From: Ursus arctos
Lineage: Eukaryota; Chordata; Mammalia; Carnivora; Ursidae
Assembly (NCBI RefSeq): GCF_023065955.2
Contig: NC_079873.1
Location: 9,252,566 to 9,316,565 of the forward strand
DNA: 64,000 nt
Direction of reading: 5' to 3'
In this document: positions 50,835-62,329 of the stretch, one piece after another
How positions within the stretch are numbered: position 1 is the first letter of the stretch
How the letters are laid out: the number at the start of each line of letters is the position of its first letter
Position numbers and translations under genes: made by a program
Notes under the pieces: model-generated
What the model saw: only the letters and a program-made list of their open reading frames with translations
Told to the model about the DNA's origin: nothing
Database searches by the model: none

Positions 50835-51029
50835 GGGGTGCCTGGGTGGCACAGCGGTTAAGCGTCTGCCTTCGGCTCAGGGCGTGATCCCGGCGTTATG
50901 GGATCAAGCCCCACATCAGGCTCCTCCACTATGAACCTGCTTCTTCCTCTCCCACTGCCCCTGCTTGTGTTCCCTCTCTCGCTGGCTGTCTCTATCTCTG
51001 TCAAATAAATAAATGAAATGTTTAAAAAA
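50835..51029 (+). repeat. Can-SINE, arctoid-type, perfect 14-bp TSD
   Basis: GGGGTGCCTGGGTGGCACAG head, GGGCGTGATCCCGGCG, GTTCCCTCTCTCGCTGGCTG, then AAATAAATAAATGAAATG and A-tail. The duplication AAAATTGTTCTCCT lies at 50821-50834 and 51030-51043. Confidence 0.97.
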
Positions 51030-51043
51030 AAAATTGTTCTCCT

Positions 51044-52430
51044 TTGTAAGAAGGCGTGGGGGCTATGGAAAGAAAAACTTCTAGGAAAACCTTATTTCTC
51101 TCTTTAGAAGTTTCCCCAGTGTTTTTTTCTGAATTTTTATATCTGTAATGTAACTGTAGTGAAATACTAGTTTAATAAGACAGTTAAAGGTTTGATTTGC
51201 ATATGGTGATCTTTAATTCAAGATAATTAGATGCTTTCTTTGGAGTTTTCTTTTTCCCAGATTTAAAGGTATATGATCTCAAGACACATATCGATAAAAT
51301 AACCAAGAGGTAAAGCATTCACTTTTAGAAAAACAAGTTTGCTGGAAGTTGCTCTAGTTCAGAAAGCTAAAATAGAAAGTTCTGGTTCCTTCCCTTCTAC
51401 AATGCTCAATTCACCACGAGACCCATACTTGCCATATTTTAATTTTTCCAAGTCATAGAGAAAATGCCCACAAAAAAATGAAATTCTTACCAAAACAATG
51501 ATGATTTAATAAAAGCCTCTTTCTAGAAGACAATTAAAATATAAACACATTCCTAAAATAATTGCTGTTTGGGGAGTGAAGCTAAACCTGGAAATCTCAG
51601 TTAAGCTAAACCTGCGTATCATCCAAATGGAAAGGAAAATTGCCAACCAACAGCAACTGAAACAAATATGAAAATGTAGACAATTCTACTGTTACTTGTT
51701 TTCTTAGGGATGCATTATTTATTTCATAATCGGGATTATATTTAATTCTCTAAAAGTACAAGGCAGCGGAGAAGGGAGGGGGCAGATCCTTTGCCATAAG
51801 GAGCACATATCGGTTAAGAGTCTGGGTCTCTATGCCCCCACCTCGACCCTGTTTCCAGGCTCTGCTGAGGCCAGTGCAGGAGCACCTGCTTAATCGCCTC
51901 CACATTAAGGCAACATTTATACAGACGTATTCGATATGCTCTTTGTTTGGGTTTTTTTTTTTTTTTTCCTTCAACAGTAAAAGCACACTCCCTCTCTAGG
52001 AGGGTAATTAAATTTCTCCAGATGCACGCATGGCCCCAGCTGCAGGCCCAGGATAATTGGAGCCAGGCAGCTATTTGTCCTGTAATTTAAGTGGGTCCTA
52101 AGGCTTAGAGGTAGACAAGGAAAATCAGCCGCCTTCAAGAGCCAAGACGGCGATGGAAACGCGCAGCTAGGGCATGGCGTAACGACAAACAGAAGCCCGG
52201 TCTTGATGAGAAAGGACACTTGACATTTGACCTCCTCCATGGGGATAAAATAGAGATCGCTGGGGCATAGCAGAGGGGAGACTGCTACGACCCCAATGGG
52301 GGACAGCCTTGACTCGGGGGTAAACAATTGTGGCTTCATGCCAAAGCGGGACCAGTGTCCAGACCTTTGGATTCTCCTAGAGAAGTCCTAGATCTGGCTT
52401 TTCTAGGAATTGGTCTCCGTTTTGAAAGTT
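51044..52430. other. AT-rich intergenic sequence
   Basis: Includes an octamer ATTTGCAT at 51195-51202 and a small direct repeat of gttaagctaaacctg-like sequence near 51580 and 51600. No gene found. Confidence 0.4.
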
Positions 52431-52439
52431 AGCACCTCG

Positions 52440-52572
52440 GGGCGCCTGGGTGGCTCAGTCAGTGAAGCGTTTGCCTTGGGCTCAGGTCATGATTCCAGGG
52501 TCCCAGGATCGAGGCTCGCATCAGGCTCCCTGCTCAGCGGAGAGCATCTCCCTCCGCCCCTCCCCCTGCTTG

Positions 52573-52609
<37 letters not shown>

Positions 52610-52646
52610 TGTCAAATAAATAAAATCTTAAAAAAAAGAAAGAAAA
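52440..52646 (+). repeat. Can-SINE with (CT)n expansion
   Basis: GGGGCGCCTGGGTGGCTCAG head. The CT middle carries about 14 CT units at 52579-52606. Ends AAATAAATAAAATCTT. Near-duplication GAAAGTTAGCACCTC / AAAAGTTAGCAACTC. Confidence 0.95.
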
Positions 52647-52829
52647 GTTAGCAACTCATTCAAGTGGCAGGCAACAACACGGCAACATCACCACGACAAG
52701 CAAAGAAAGCAGAACCAATCGCAAGGCGTGCGTTTCTGACCGTGGCCTCCAGTAAGCAGCTCCCTCAGGGCTGCATTTCTCCTTGAAATATAAACGGACA
52801 CACATGCCATTCTTTCAGCAATGCTTCTC

Positions 52830-53102
52830 TCGAGGAGATATTAAAAGAAAAGACACTGTACACTAAATGCCAGGTGGTGTCCTGGACTAGCTACGGGAAC
52901 AGGAGCAAAACCCCGCGACGGTGAAGTGGTGAAATCAAACGACATCGGGAGTGTAGTGATGGTTTCGAGCCAGTAAGAAGTTCTTAGTTTTGACAAATGG
53001 ACCCCACTTCTGTAAGATGTGACTGGGACGGGAGACTGAGTGAATGGTTGCCTGGGAATTCTGTACTAGCTTGGCAACTTTTCTGTATATCTAAAATTTT
53101 CC
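52830..53102 (+). mobile_element. L1 3'UTR fragment
   Basis: aagttcttagttttgacaaatggaccccacttctgtaagatgtgac and gaattctgtactagcttggcaacttttctgtatatctaaaatttt: the end of an L1M-type 3'UTR, followed at once by a SINE. Confidence 0.75.
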
Positions 53103-53287
53103 TGGGGCACCTGGGTGGCTCAGTCAGTTAAGTGTCTGCCTTTGGCTCGGGTCCTGAGGGATCGAGTCCCGCATGGGGCTCCCTGCTCAGTGGGGAGTCA
53201 GCTTGTCCCCCTCCCTCTACCTACCGCTCTGCCTCCTCACACACACTCTCAAATAAATAAAATCTTTTTTAAAATTAGAAAAAATAA
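53103..53287 (+). repeat. Can-SINE (first of an inverted pair)
   Basis: TGGGGCACCTGGGTGGCTCAG head through CTCAAATAAATAAAATCTTTT. It lies 19 bp upstream of an antisense copy. Confidence 0.94.
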
Positions 53288-53306
53288 AATTGTCTCACAA
53301 TACAGT

Positions 53307-53518
53307 TTATTTATTTATTTATTTCAGAATATTTAATTAATTTGAGAGAGAGCACATGCAGGAGTGGGGGGAGGGGGAGAGGGAGAGAGAGAATCTCAAG
53401 CAGACAGCATGCCGAACGTGCAGCCCGATGCGGGGCTCGATCGCACGACCCTGAGATCGTGACCTGAGCAGAAATCGCGACTCATATGCTCAACAGATGG
53501 CATCACCCAGGTGCCCCA
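53307..53518 (-). repeat. Can-SINE, antisense (second of an inverted pair)
   Basis: TTTATTTATTTATTT, GAGAGAGAGCACATGCAGGAG and head complement CACCCAGGTGCCCC. It forms a tail-to-tail inverted pair with 53103-53287. Confidence 0.93.
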
Positions 53519-53894
53519 CATCAGTTTACTTTAAAAGGAACTACATAAAATAACATGAAATATGTTCACTTGGTTAATTCATAAACACGTACTGAACAAC
53601 AGGTTGTCCGAGAGCATCACCGTGGTTAGTGTAGCAAGTAAGCAGAAAATAAGGGTGAAAACACAGCTGAGTTCAGGTATGGGTGAAAGTAAAAATCCCA
53701 GAAAGAACAAGGTATCTCAAGACAGTTGGGTAAGCCACTGTGGCGGGGCAGAGGATCTGTTAGGGGAGGGTTTAGGTGAAAAGTCTGAAAAAAATGAGGG
53801 CCAGCTGCTATGGACCTGGATTCCGTGTAGGCAGTAGGCAATGGCATTACTCATTTGTTTTCTCTCGACTTAAATATTGTTTTTCTTTCTTTGT

Positions 53895-54013
53895 TTTGTT
53901 TTGTTTTTTGGTCTGTTTTTTTAAGTAAGCTCCACACCCAACCTGGGGCTTGAACTCATGACCCTGAGATCAAGAGTCACATGGTCTACCGACTGAGCCA
54001 GCCAGGCACCCCC
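53895..54013 (-). repeat. Short Can-SINE, antisense
   Basis: TTTTTTTAAGTAAGCTCCAC, GACCCTGAGATCAAGAGTC, head complement GAGCCAGCCAGGCACC. Confidence 0.92.
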
Positions 54014-55490
54014 AAAATCTTGTTTTGTAACCACAGTAGAGCTGCTTTTTTCATCTGTGGTCTACCAGTTTCCTAGCTTCTGGTTTTCAATTATTTTGTC
54101 TTTACCAAGTTAATGAAATATAAGGTGTATACTAGTCGAGATTCAGCACAAAGAAAGGGCCAGAAGAAACTGAGAGATGTGAAATGCAAGCCAGGGCAGC
54201 ACACCCAGGCGTGGCCAGCTAGTGGACAGATTAGCCTAGAGCGGGCTTTCTCAGCTTTCAGCACTACTGGGGGACTAAAGTGCCCCTGCTTGAGAACCAC
54301 TGGCCGGAGAGAAGCATATTTATCTCAATCAGGGAGCCGATCCCACAGGTAGACCCAGCACCGCCGTTCAAGTTGTTAGAATGGGCAGGCGCAACCGTAC
54401 ATTTCGAAATTGCTGTTTTGGGCGGTCAGAAGGGGTTGGCTGTCAGCAATTTCTTAAGTTTCAACCTGACATGGATATATGTCTATGCTAATTGGTAAAT
54501 AGCAACATAGCACTGCCAGCAGTAGTAAAACTACTGGGGAGCTTGCCTGCTAATACAAACTCGTTAGTGGGAGGGAACTGCCGTGTCATTGAAGGTCATG
54601 ATAACCAATCGTCGTAGTGGCTCTGTGTCTCGGTAGAGTATAGAGGTATTAAATATATTAATATCCCAGCTAGGAAAAGCAGCTGAAAAATGTTTTCATC
54701 AATTTGCTGAGGGTTCATCAGAGGCTGAGAGTAAATTCCGTGCCGAGAGTAATGTCGTTGCGGTTAGCATATACTCTCTGCTGATTAGATAAGAAGTCAC
54801 CAGATAATAGAGCTTACTGGCGGCTTCAAAGGCAGGCGATGGGATGTGGGGGCAGTGTTGGTGCACCGTACTTAGTGATGGCACTGGGGTGGGGTGCCCA
54901 GCAGGCTGGAGCAAGGGGTGTTGGTGGCTCTGTGATCTGCAAAGCCATAGTTCTCCTGGTCTGTGCTGTGTGGAATGTCGTGCTATTCACAGGCTCAGCC
55001 ACCTGAGATCTGGCGGCACCCAGCCTGGTGGTCCCTGGGTCGCAACAAATCCAATATCTGGCATCGGGGCCCACATCCATTTAAGGGGACCATTACTGGA
55101 TGAGTTAGATCTGGTTCCTTGTGTTAAATCACGGCTCAGACAGAGGCATTATTTAGCTGATCATATCAAACAAAAGATCACATCAACAATTTCTAAAAAA
55201 TCAGAAATGATTTGGAAATTATTATGATATCCAATGAGCAATATGCTATCACTTAAGACTACTTGGTAAGTAGTTTGGGGTTGGTATAGTTTCATTTATT
55301 TAAAGTATACAGGGAGCACATTTATAATTTTATGTGTGTATAGATTTTTATATTAATTTTATTCCCACTGCAGTTGTAAATATATTTATTTCACTGGTGG
55401 CTGTCATCAGATGTCTAGAATCCCACTGGTTCTCAAATCCAATACTGAAGAGTGAGCAATTATATTCTGTGTTTCAACATAAAAAATGGA
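54014..55490. other. Intergenic sequence with a deleted MER20-like piece
   Basis: gcgggctttctcagctttcagcactactggggg...cctgcttgagaaccactgg at 54240-54303 looks like an internally deleted MER20. The rest shows nothing gene-like. Confidence 0.45.
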
Positions 55491-55510
55491 ACAAAGAAAC
55501 AGAGAGGGGA

Positions 55511-55724
55511 ATGGCACCTGGGTGGCTCAGTCGGTGATGCGTCTGCCTTCGGCTCAGGTCATGATCTTGGGGTCCTGGGATCAAGCCCTGCATCGGGCTC
55601 CCTGCTCAGCAGGGAGTCTGCTTCTGCCTCTCCCTCTGCTCTTCCCCCACCCCACCTCGTGCTCGCTCTCTCTCGCTCTCTCTCGCTCTCAAATACATAA
55701 ATAATCTTAAAAAAAAAAAAAAAG
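55511..55724 (+). repeat. Can-SINE with perfect 18-bp TSD
   Basis: ATGGCACCTGGGTGGCTCAG head, full CT-rich middle, then AAATACATAAATAATCTT and A-tail. The duplication AAAGAAACAGAGAGGGGA is perfect at 55493-55510 and 55725-55742, the longest clean duplication in the window. Confidence 0.97.
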
Positions 55725-55742
55725 AAAGAAACAGAGAGGGGA

Positions 55743-56586
55743 GTTCCAGTGCTTGCCCACCACTCACCTTGGATGCCTTACTAACCTTCTCTGAGCTCAG
55801 TTTTCCACAGCCCATGGGGTTGTGGGGAGAACTGAATGTCTGTATATGAAGGAGTGTGGCGCATAGTAGGAACTCATGTTCCCTCTGGGGTTTCCATTAA
55901 TGAAGGAATTCACAAGTAACCTTTTTCTATATTAAACTGAGATGATTTATACCCAATGCTTTGTATTTCACTCAGTAGGGGTGTTTATTAAATATGTTCT
56001 ATTGACTGAATTTAAAGTACCTGAAATTTAGGGGTCTCAGTATTCCAGAGGCGTGTGTTTGAACTAAAATTCCTGATCCTGGCTACAGTCCCTCTCTTAC
56101 CTATGATAGTGTAACCTTGAAGGAGTGCCAGTGGGGTTAATAATTTACTAAGCATGGCTTTTTCCCCAAAGACACTTGAGCTGAGACTTTTTCAAGCCTG
56201 AATAAGGTCACATTATTCTTCTCTTAAAAGATCAAGAAAATCACATCATGCTTTTGAGAACTGATATGTAGATAGTTGTCATAAGCTGGCATTCAGAGAA
56301 ATGCACATTTTTTGTTTAAAAGCTGTGCTTGTAAATCAGATTCTTATAGATGATAAATCTTCAGAGAGTACATTCCGAACTCTTTTACCCCCTTTAGAGT
56401 TCTATGTTGGAGGAAAAGAAGTTTTCAAAAATTATTCATTTTCCTTGTAAAAAGAAACTGTTTTTAAAATAAAGGTTTCTTTGCTTTTCTTTTTTTTTTA
56501 ATAAACACAAGAAATCATTGATCTCAACATTTCCCCACTACCTTTGCTAAATTAATTAGATGGCATAAACAGTTTCTTTTTAAAGG
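55743..56586. other. Intergenic unique sequence
   Basis: Nothing recognised with confidence. Confidence 0.45.
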
Positions 56587-56596
56587 AAACTCTGAG

Positions 56597-56797
56597 GGGC
56601 GCCTGGGTGGCTCCGTCGTTAAGCGTCTGCCTTCGGCTCAGGGCGTGATCCCGGCGTTATGGGATCGAGCCCCACATCAGGCTCCTCCGCTGGGAGCCTG
56701 CTTCTTCCTCTCCCACTCCCCCTGCTTCTGTTCCCTGTCTCGCTGGCTGTCTCTATCTCTGTTGAACAAATAAATAAAATCTTAAAAAAAAAAATGT
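56597..56797 (+). repeat. Can-SINE, arctoid-type
   Basis: GGGCGCCTGGGTGGCTCCGTCG head, GGGCGTGATCCCGGCG, CTCGCTGGCTGTCTC, AAATAAATAAAATCTT and A-tail. The duplication AAACTCTGAG lies at 56587-56596 and 56798-56807. Confidence 0.96.
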
Positions 56798-57473
56798 AAA
56801 CTCTGAGCCTGAGGAACAAAAGAGCTCAAGCACAGGAGAAAAAAGAGGAATCGTTTTACTCTCACAGCCCTGATGACCTGAATGGCAGTGGGAACAGAGG
56901 ATGGTGGTGTGAAGAACCCGGTCAAGAGTCAACAGAGCATGCGCGTTGCTGATGCGGGTGCTGGTCTTGCAAGGAAAAGGGTCTCCGTGTTCTGGTGAAA
57001 GAGAAGAGGTTGGGGCATTTCAGAATCCAGAGGGACAAAAAGCCAATGATAGAACTGGGAAGTTTGGGGTGTGTGTGTGTCCTGTATCCTATAATGATCA
57101 GCTAGACATGTTTTGTTGAATTATTCATCATCTCTCTAAGAAGTTTCTAGGGGTCACTTAATATTAATTCCTATTTTATCACTGGAGTATTTACTAGAGT
57201 GGCCGTGTCTACACGGCACAGAGGGAAGTAGATCTTTTGGAAGCCGCCGAACGGTGAAGGGACTTTTGGTTACTGTCTATACAGATCATGTCAATTGCAA
57301 AATAATCACATTTTCATCTAACAATGCGTTGTGTCCTCTCTGAATGCACATTTAAGGAGTATTGTTTGGAGAACATTTCTCATGTTTAAGTTCTTCCCTG
57401 CATGTCTTCTTTATTTCCAAAAAAAGAAAAGAAAGAAAAAATTGTGAGAATATGCCAAGCACTGTGCTAGATG

Positions 57474-57792
57474 TGGGGCTGGCAAACTACTCATGGCCAA
57501 ATGCTTCTGTACAGCCTTTGAGCTAAGGATGGTTTTACATTTTTAAGTGGTTGGAGGCAAAAAAACCAGAAAACAAAACAAAAAAAACCCACCCAAAAGA
57601 ATAATATTTCATGACACATTAAATAAAATGACAGTTACATTGCAGTGCCCGTAAATAAAGTTTTATTGAAACACAGCCACGTACATTGGCTTCCGCGTGT
57701 GGCTGCTTTTGTGCTGCAACAGCAGACTTGAGTATTTGCAACAGGGACCCTAAGCTGAAAATACTTACTCTCTGGCCAAATCCTGTGCTGGA
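57474..57792 (-). mobile_element. hAT-type DNA transposon fossil with internal insertion
   Basis: ggctggcaaactactcatggcc ... cgtaaataaagttttattgaaacacagccacg ... ctctggccaaatcctgtgc. The same family as at 11236 and 46345, with an A/C-rich insertion at about 57560-57600. Confidence 0.75.
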
Positions 57793-57819
57793 CTCTGAGG
57801 ATAAAGCTGTGATCAAGAC

Positions 57820-58480
57820 TGACCCAATCTCTGACTTTGTGCTACTTACATTCTAGTTACTAATGGAACAGAGCAGCAATGTGCACATAAAAGCAACAAG
57901 ATGATAATTACAGATTAAGATAAATGCTATGACGGCAGCCGACACAGGGAGCAATGAGAAAAAGAGAAACTGGAGTGGGGGTGGGAGAGGAAGGAGACCT
58001 GTGGTTTGAGGGGAGGTTAAAGAAATGACATTTATAAACTGAGACCAGAAGATCAAGGGAGCCAAGTCTGTGATGGAGGAGCCAGTGGAAAGAGCTTTGC
58101 GAGAGAGGAGGGCACATATGCAAAGGTCCTGTGGCCAGAAGATTTGTGTGTGTTTTAGGCAGGAGGCTAGAGAAGCTGAAGGTCAGTGAGGGAAGGGCAC
58201 ATGAAGCTGGCAGATTAAGCACGGCCCAATTCCAAGTAGCACGGGAAGCCATAGATGGGTTTTAAGCAAGAGGGTGACATGATACAATTAGCTTTGATTT
58301 TAAAAAATCATTCTGACTGCTGTGTGGAAAGGGGCTGGAGGAGGCTAAGATACGAAAATACTGTGGAGGGGGTCCATGCTGGGGCTGGCTGGTGGCCATG
58401 GACATGGAGAGAAGTGAACCGGCTTGGATCGAGACTTTGCAAACAGAACTGACAGTCTCAGCACATGAAATGCAGTGGGA
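57820..58480 (-). repeat. Ancient interspersed repeat, family not named
   Basis: gggttttaagcaagagggtgacatgatac, aatcattctgactgctgtgtgg and gcagtgggaaggtcagg blocks recur in mammalian genomes in this order. I recognise the repeat but not its name, and the strand is a guess. Confidence 0.5.
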
Positions 58481-58608
58481 AGGTCAGGATCAAGGATGCT
58501 TCACATATTTTTGAGTTGAGCAATTGCATGGGTAGTGGTACTATGTAACGAGGGAAGAATGGGTTGTTGGGAGGAAAAGCATCAAGTCAGCAGATAAATG
58601 AAAAAAGA

Positions 58609-58612
58609 TGTG

Positions 58613-58688
<76 letters not shown>
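58609..58688. repeat. Compound (TG)n(AG)n microsatellite
   Basis: About 21 TG units followed by about 18 AG units. It sits at the 5' edge of an L1 fragment. Confidence 0.98.
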
Positions 58689-58692
<4 letters not shown>

Positions 58693-58850
58693 TGGAATAT
58701 TATTCAGCCGTGAGAAAGAAGGAAATCCTGCTGTTTTCAACAACTTGGATGAGCCTTGAGGGCATTATGCTAAGTGAAATAAGCCAGATTGAGAAAGACA
58801 AATACTGTATGATCTTACTTATACATAAATCTAGAAAAGCCAAAGGAGTG
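58689..58850 (+). mobile_element. L1 3' region, first part
   Basis: gtggaatattattcagccgtgagaaagaaggaaatcctgc and gatgagccttgagggcattatgctaagtgaaataagccag: LINE-1 3' landmarks. Confidence 0.92.
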
Positions 58851-58962
58851 CCTGGTTGGCTCAGTCAGTGGAACACACAACTCTTGATCTCAGGGTTGTG
58901 AGTTCAAGCCCCATGCTGGGCATAGAGATTAGTAAAAAAATAATCAATCAATCAATCAATAA
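58851..58962 (+). repeat. Short Can-SINE inside L1
   Basis: GGAGTGCCTGGTTGGCTCAG head, GTGAGTTCAAGCCCCATGC core, (AATC)n tail. Flanked by AAGCCAAAG / AAGCCAAAC. Confidence 0.92.
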
Positions 58963-59338
58963 GCCAAACCCAGAACAACACAGAGTCGAGGGGTGGTTAC
59001 CAGGGGCCGTGGGGTGGGGAAAGCGGGGACGTATTGGTCAAAGGGTACAAACTTCCAGTTATAAGATTAACCAGCTCTGGGGATCTCATGTACAGTATAG
59101 TGATTACAGTTAATAATACTGTATTGTAGACTTGAAAGTCACCAAGAGAGTCGATTTTAATTGTTCTCACCACAAAACAGAAACGGTAATTATGTGACAT
59201 GACAGAGGTGTTAGCTAATGCCGTGGTAGTCATCATTCTGCAAAACAGAAGTGCACCAGATCAACACTTCATACGCCTTCAGCACACGCAAGTTATATGT
59301 CCGTTCTCTCTCAGTAAAGCTGGAGGAAAAAAAAAAGA
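58963..59338 (+). mobile_element. L1 3' region, second part with A-tail
   Basis: gaggggtggttaccaggggccg, ctcatgtacagtatagtgattacagttaataatactgtattg and cagtaaagctggaggaaaaaaaaaa: the L1 3' end. Confidence 0.92.
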
Positions 59339-59343
59339 CTTCT

Positions 59344-59407
59344 CATTGGGGAGGCCGGCTTCTTCTGTAAAGGACCAAATAGTAAATATTTAGGCTTTAA
59401 AGCATGG
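59344..59407 (+). mobile_element. hAT-type DNA transposon fossil, first part
   Basis: ggcttcttctgtaaaggaccaaatagtaaatatttaggcttt. It continues after the SINE at about 59640-59800 (aaaactttatttacaaaacaggccgtgaacagaatttgggc). Confidence 0.75.
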
Positions 59408-59596
59408 GGTGCCTGGGTGGTTCAGTCAGTTAAGTGTCTGCATTTGGCTCAGGTCATGATCTTGGGATCCTGGGATCGAGCCCCGCGTTGGGCTCCCTGC
59501 TCAGCGGGGAGTCTGCTTCTCCCTCTGTCTCCTCCCGCTGCTCATGCTCTGTCTCTGTCTCCCTCTCAAGTAAATAAATAAAATCTTTTTAAATAA

Positions 59597-59631
<35 letters not shown>

Positions 59632-59638
59632 AACAAGC
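59408..59638 (+). repeat. Can-SINE with (AAAT)n tail
   Basis: GGGTGCCTGGGTGGTTCAGTC head, CTCAGCGGGGAGTCTGCTTC, then AAATAAATAAAATCTTTT and an expanded (AAAT)n tail at 59595-59632. Confidence 0.96.
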
Positions 59639-59800
59639 AAGCCAGCCACATGATTTCTGCCCCCTTCTCAACTCTGTTCTTGTGGCCATAGATGACGGCA
59701 GCCAGAGTCAATGGATAAGTGTGTGAATGTGTAAAACTTTATTTACAAAACAGGCCGTGAACAGAATTTGGGCTTAGTGTGCTAACCCCTGTTGTAGAGT
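59639..59800 (+). mobile_element. hAT-type DNA transposon fossil, second part
   Basis: ggccatagatgacggcagccagagtcaatgg ... aaaactttatttacaaaacaggcc ... agtgtgctaacccctg completes the element split by the SINE. Confidence 0.7.
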
Positions 59801-60079
59801 TGAAGGTTCAAGTCTAGCCCTCGAGAGAGATCAGAGCCGGAGATCTAAACATGCGAGTCATTAAGATTCAGTCATGGACCTAGATGACAGTAAGGAGAGT
59901 TTATAAAAAGAACAGAGAAGACAAGAAAGCCCAGGATCATGCTTGGAGGTGTTCCAACAACATTCCAAAAACTGTTGGGTGGGTGGGATAACCTTTATCA
60001 AAGTTGTGGTATACACCATATTGATCCAAAATGGACAGCCTTCTTCAGCTGCTCCCGCTTACGTAATGGTGTGAACCAA

Positions 60080-60260
60080 GAGGCAGTAGTTAAAGCTGCC
60101 TGGCTCCACTACGTAGCTGTGTGACCTTGGGTAAGTTACCTAACCCCTGTTCTTTAGTTTCTCTACCTGTGAAATGGGGGTGAGACTAATAAGACTGATT
60201 ACATAGGGTTGCTGTGAAGGTCTGCCATGTACTAAGTGTTATATACAGGTCCAACAGCAT
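60080..60260 (+). repeat. MIR SINE
   Basis: gctgcctggctccactacgtagctgtgtgaccttgggtaagttacc and ttctctacctgtgaaatgggggtgagac: sense MIR. Confidence 0.88.
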
Positions 60261-61200
60261 TATGCCTTCTCAATGGCTACCTTATTCTAGAAAGGATTTG
60301 CAGCAACTTGCTCTCTTTGGTCCCTATTTAATTTAGACCCTCCACTTCTCTGTCAGTTTGGCTCAAAATGAAGCTCACTTTAACTTAACTGACTCTCTTG
60401 CTCCTCTCATCAAAACATTTCCCCACCTTCTCACAACAACGCGAATGGTGTATCCCATTTAAAAAGCTTCTAGCTCCAGCGCTGTGAAACTTCCTCATAC
60501 TCCCCTCTACACCCTGGTTGGGAGTTCCATGCCATTTGACTCCTCTGCTTGAATTATGTATGCTGTCTCTAGCTCTCTTAAGCCCACTGAGGGCACCAGA
60601 GGCTTTATCTTTGATCTAATTTCCAGAAGTGACTGATCCGACCTACACGGAAAGGACATTCCCCTGGACAGCATCAGATGATATGTAATTACCCAAGAAA
60701 TCAGTTAATTCCTCCTTGTCTCTGATATAGCTGAGGCGAGGTGTCCTGGCTCCCATTGTCCCTTCCCTGCCCCAGACTTTGGATCTACCAAACCCACAAG
60801 GGTCTCTGGTTCCTTTTAGTGGGAGTTAGCATTTAGACACCAAACTCCTTTCTCTGAAGCTTGATAATTAAAGAGAAGAAAATGAAACTTTTCTCTTGCT
60901 TTTCCAGTACAAACTCTATTTTGGGGTAACCAAGGGAGCCCCAGAAGATGAAGGGAAGCTCTTCTGCTTTGTTTTTTGTTTTTTAAGCTCTTCTTTACTG
61001 AGGAATTCCAGCTAGTGTTTGTAGATAGGAAGGGATGACAGAAGTCGACAACTCGCATTTTGCAGAGTAGAAAGCCTTATTGTGGAGAAATCAGGCTGTC
61101 ACTGCCTTAAACCAGTGACCGATCTCAGTATCCCTGATAGCAGGACAATGACCTGTTAATATGTTAGATGTGATCGGTTGGAATCATGAAGAAAAATGTC
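60261..61200. other. Intergenic sequence
   Basis: No gene or clearly named repeat. The stretch 60330-60640 has L2-like composition, but no landmark is clear. Confidence 0.4.
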
Positions 61201-61204
61201 CTTA

Positions 61205-61348
61205 TCTTTTTTTTTAACTGCACTTACTGCGATATAATGTATGTACCATTCAATTCACCCATTTAAAGTGCAAAATTCAATGGCTCTCAGAGCCATTCAC
61301 AGAGTTGTGCACCCATTTCCACAATCCATTTTAGAATTTTAGAATAGT
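61205..61348 (-). mobile_element. L1 3' end, antisense, first part
   Basis: taactgcacttactgcgatataatgtatgtaccattcaattcacccatttaaagtgcaaaattcaatgg: the reverse strand of an L1 terminus. Confidence 0.85.
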
Positions 61349-61549
61349 TTCTTTTTTTTTTTTAAGAATTTTATTTATTTTGACAGAGGGAGAGGCAGTG
61401 AGCACAAGCAGGGGAAGGGGCAGAGGCAGAGGGAGAAGCAGGCTCCCCGCGGAGCAAGGAGCCCCATGTGGGACTTGAGCCCAGGACCCTGGGATCACGT
61501 CCTGAACCAAAGGCAGACGCTTCACCAACTGAGCCACCCAGGCGCCCCA
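61349..61549 (-). repeat. Can-SINE, antisense, inside L1
   Basis: T-run, AAGAATTTTATTTATTTTGACAG, CAGGCTCCCCGCGGAGC, head complement CCACCCAGGCGCCCC. Near-duplication TTAGAATAGTTTCTTT / TTAGAATATTTTCATT. Confidence 0.95.
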
Positions 61550-62260
61550 TTAGAATATTTTCATTACCCCAAAGGAAACCCCACACCCCTTAACCATCAC
61601 CCACTAGCGCCCCCAGCCCCTGGCAATCCCTCATTTACTTTCTGTCTATAGGCTTGCCCATTCTGAACATGGAATCAAGCAATATGTGGTCCGCCATGGT
61701 AACCGGCTTCTTTCACTTAGCAGTACTATTTTTAAGGTTCACCCACGTCACAGCACGTATCAGAACTTCATTCCTTCCTATGGCTGAATGATCCTCTACT
61801 GTGTGGAGGCATCACATTCTGTTTGGCTACCCATCAGTTCACGGACATGTGGGTGGTTTCTGTCTTTTGACTATTGTGAATAGTACTGCTATGAACATTC
61901 ATGTCAACCATTTATTTGAGCACCTGTTTTCAATTTTTGGCTATACCCCTAAGAGGGAAATTGCTGGGTCATATGGTGGTTCGTGTTTAACTGTCTGAGG
62001 AACTGCCAGACTGTTTTCCAAAGCAGCGGCGCCATTTTAAATGCCTGCCAGCAGCTATGAGGGTGCTAATTTCTCCACATTCTCTCCAACGTTCATCTTA
62101 CCTGTCTTTTTGATTATGGCCATGCTAATGGGTATGAAGTGGTACCTCACTGTGGTTTTCATTTGCTCTTCCCGATGGCTAATGACGCTGGTCATCTTTA
62201 CATGCGTGCATTAGCCCCTTGTATATCTTCAGTGGAGATAAATCTATTCAGATCCTTTGC
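61550..62260 (-). mobile_element. L1 3' region, antisense, second part
   Basis: ttcattccttcctatggctgaatgatcctctactgtgtgg, ttgctgggtcatatggtggttcg and ccatgctaatgggtatgaagtggtacctcactgtggttttcatttgctc: a degraded LINE-1. Confidence 0.93.
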
Positions 62261-62323
62261 TTCTTTTCTTTTCTTTTCTTTTCTTTTCTTTTCTTCTCTT
62301 TTCTTTTCTTTTTTCTTTTCATT
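62261..62323. repeat. (TTTTC)n simple repeat
   Basis: About 12 pentamer units with minor variants. Its position fits an expanded A-tail of the second antisense L1 at 62330. Confidence 0.95.
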
Positions 62324-62329
62324 TCTAAA

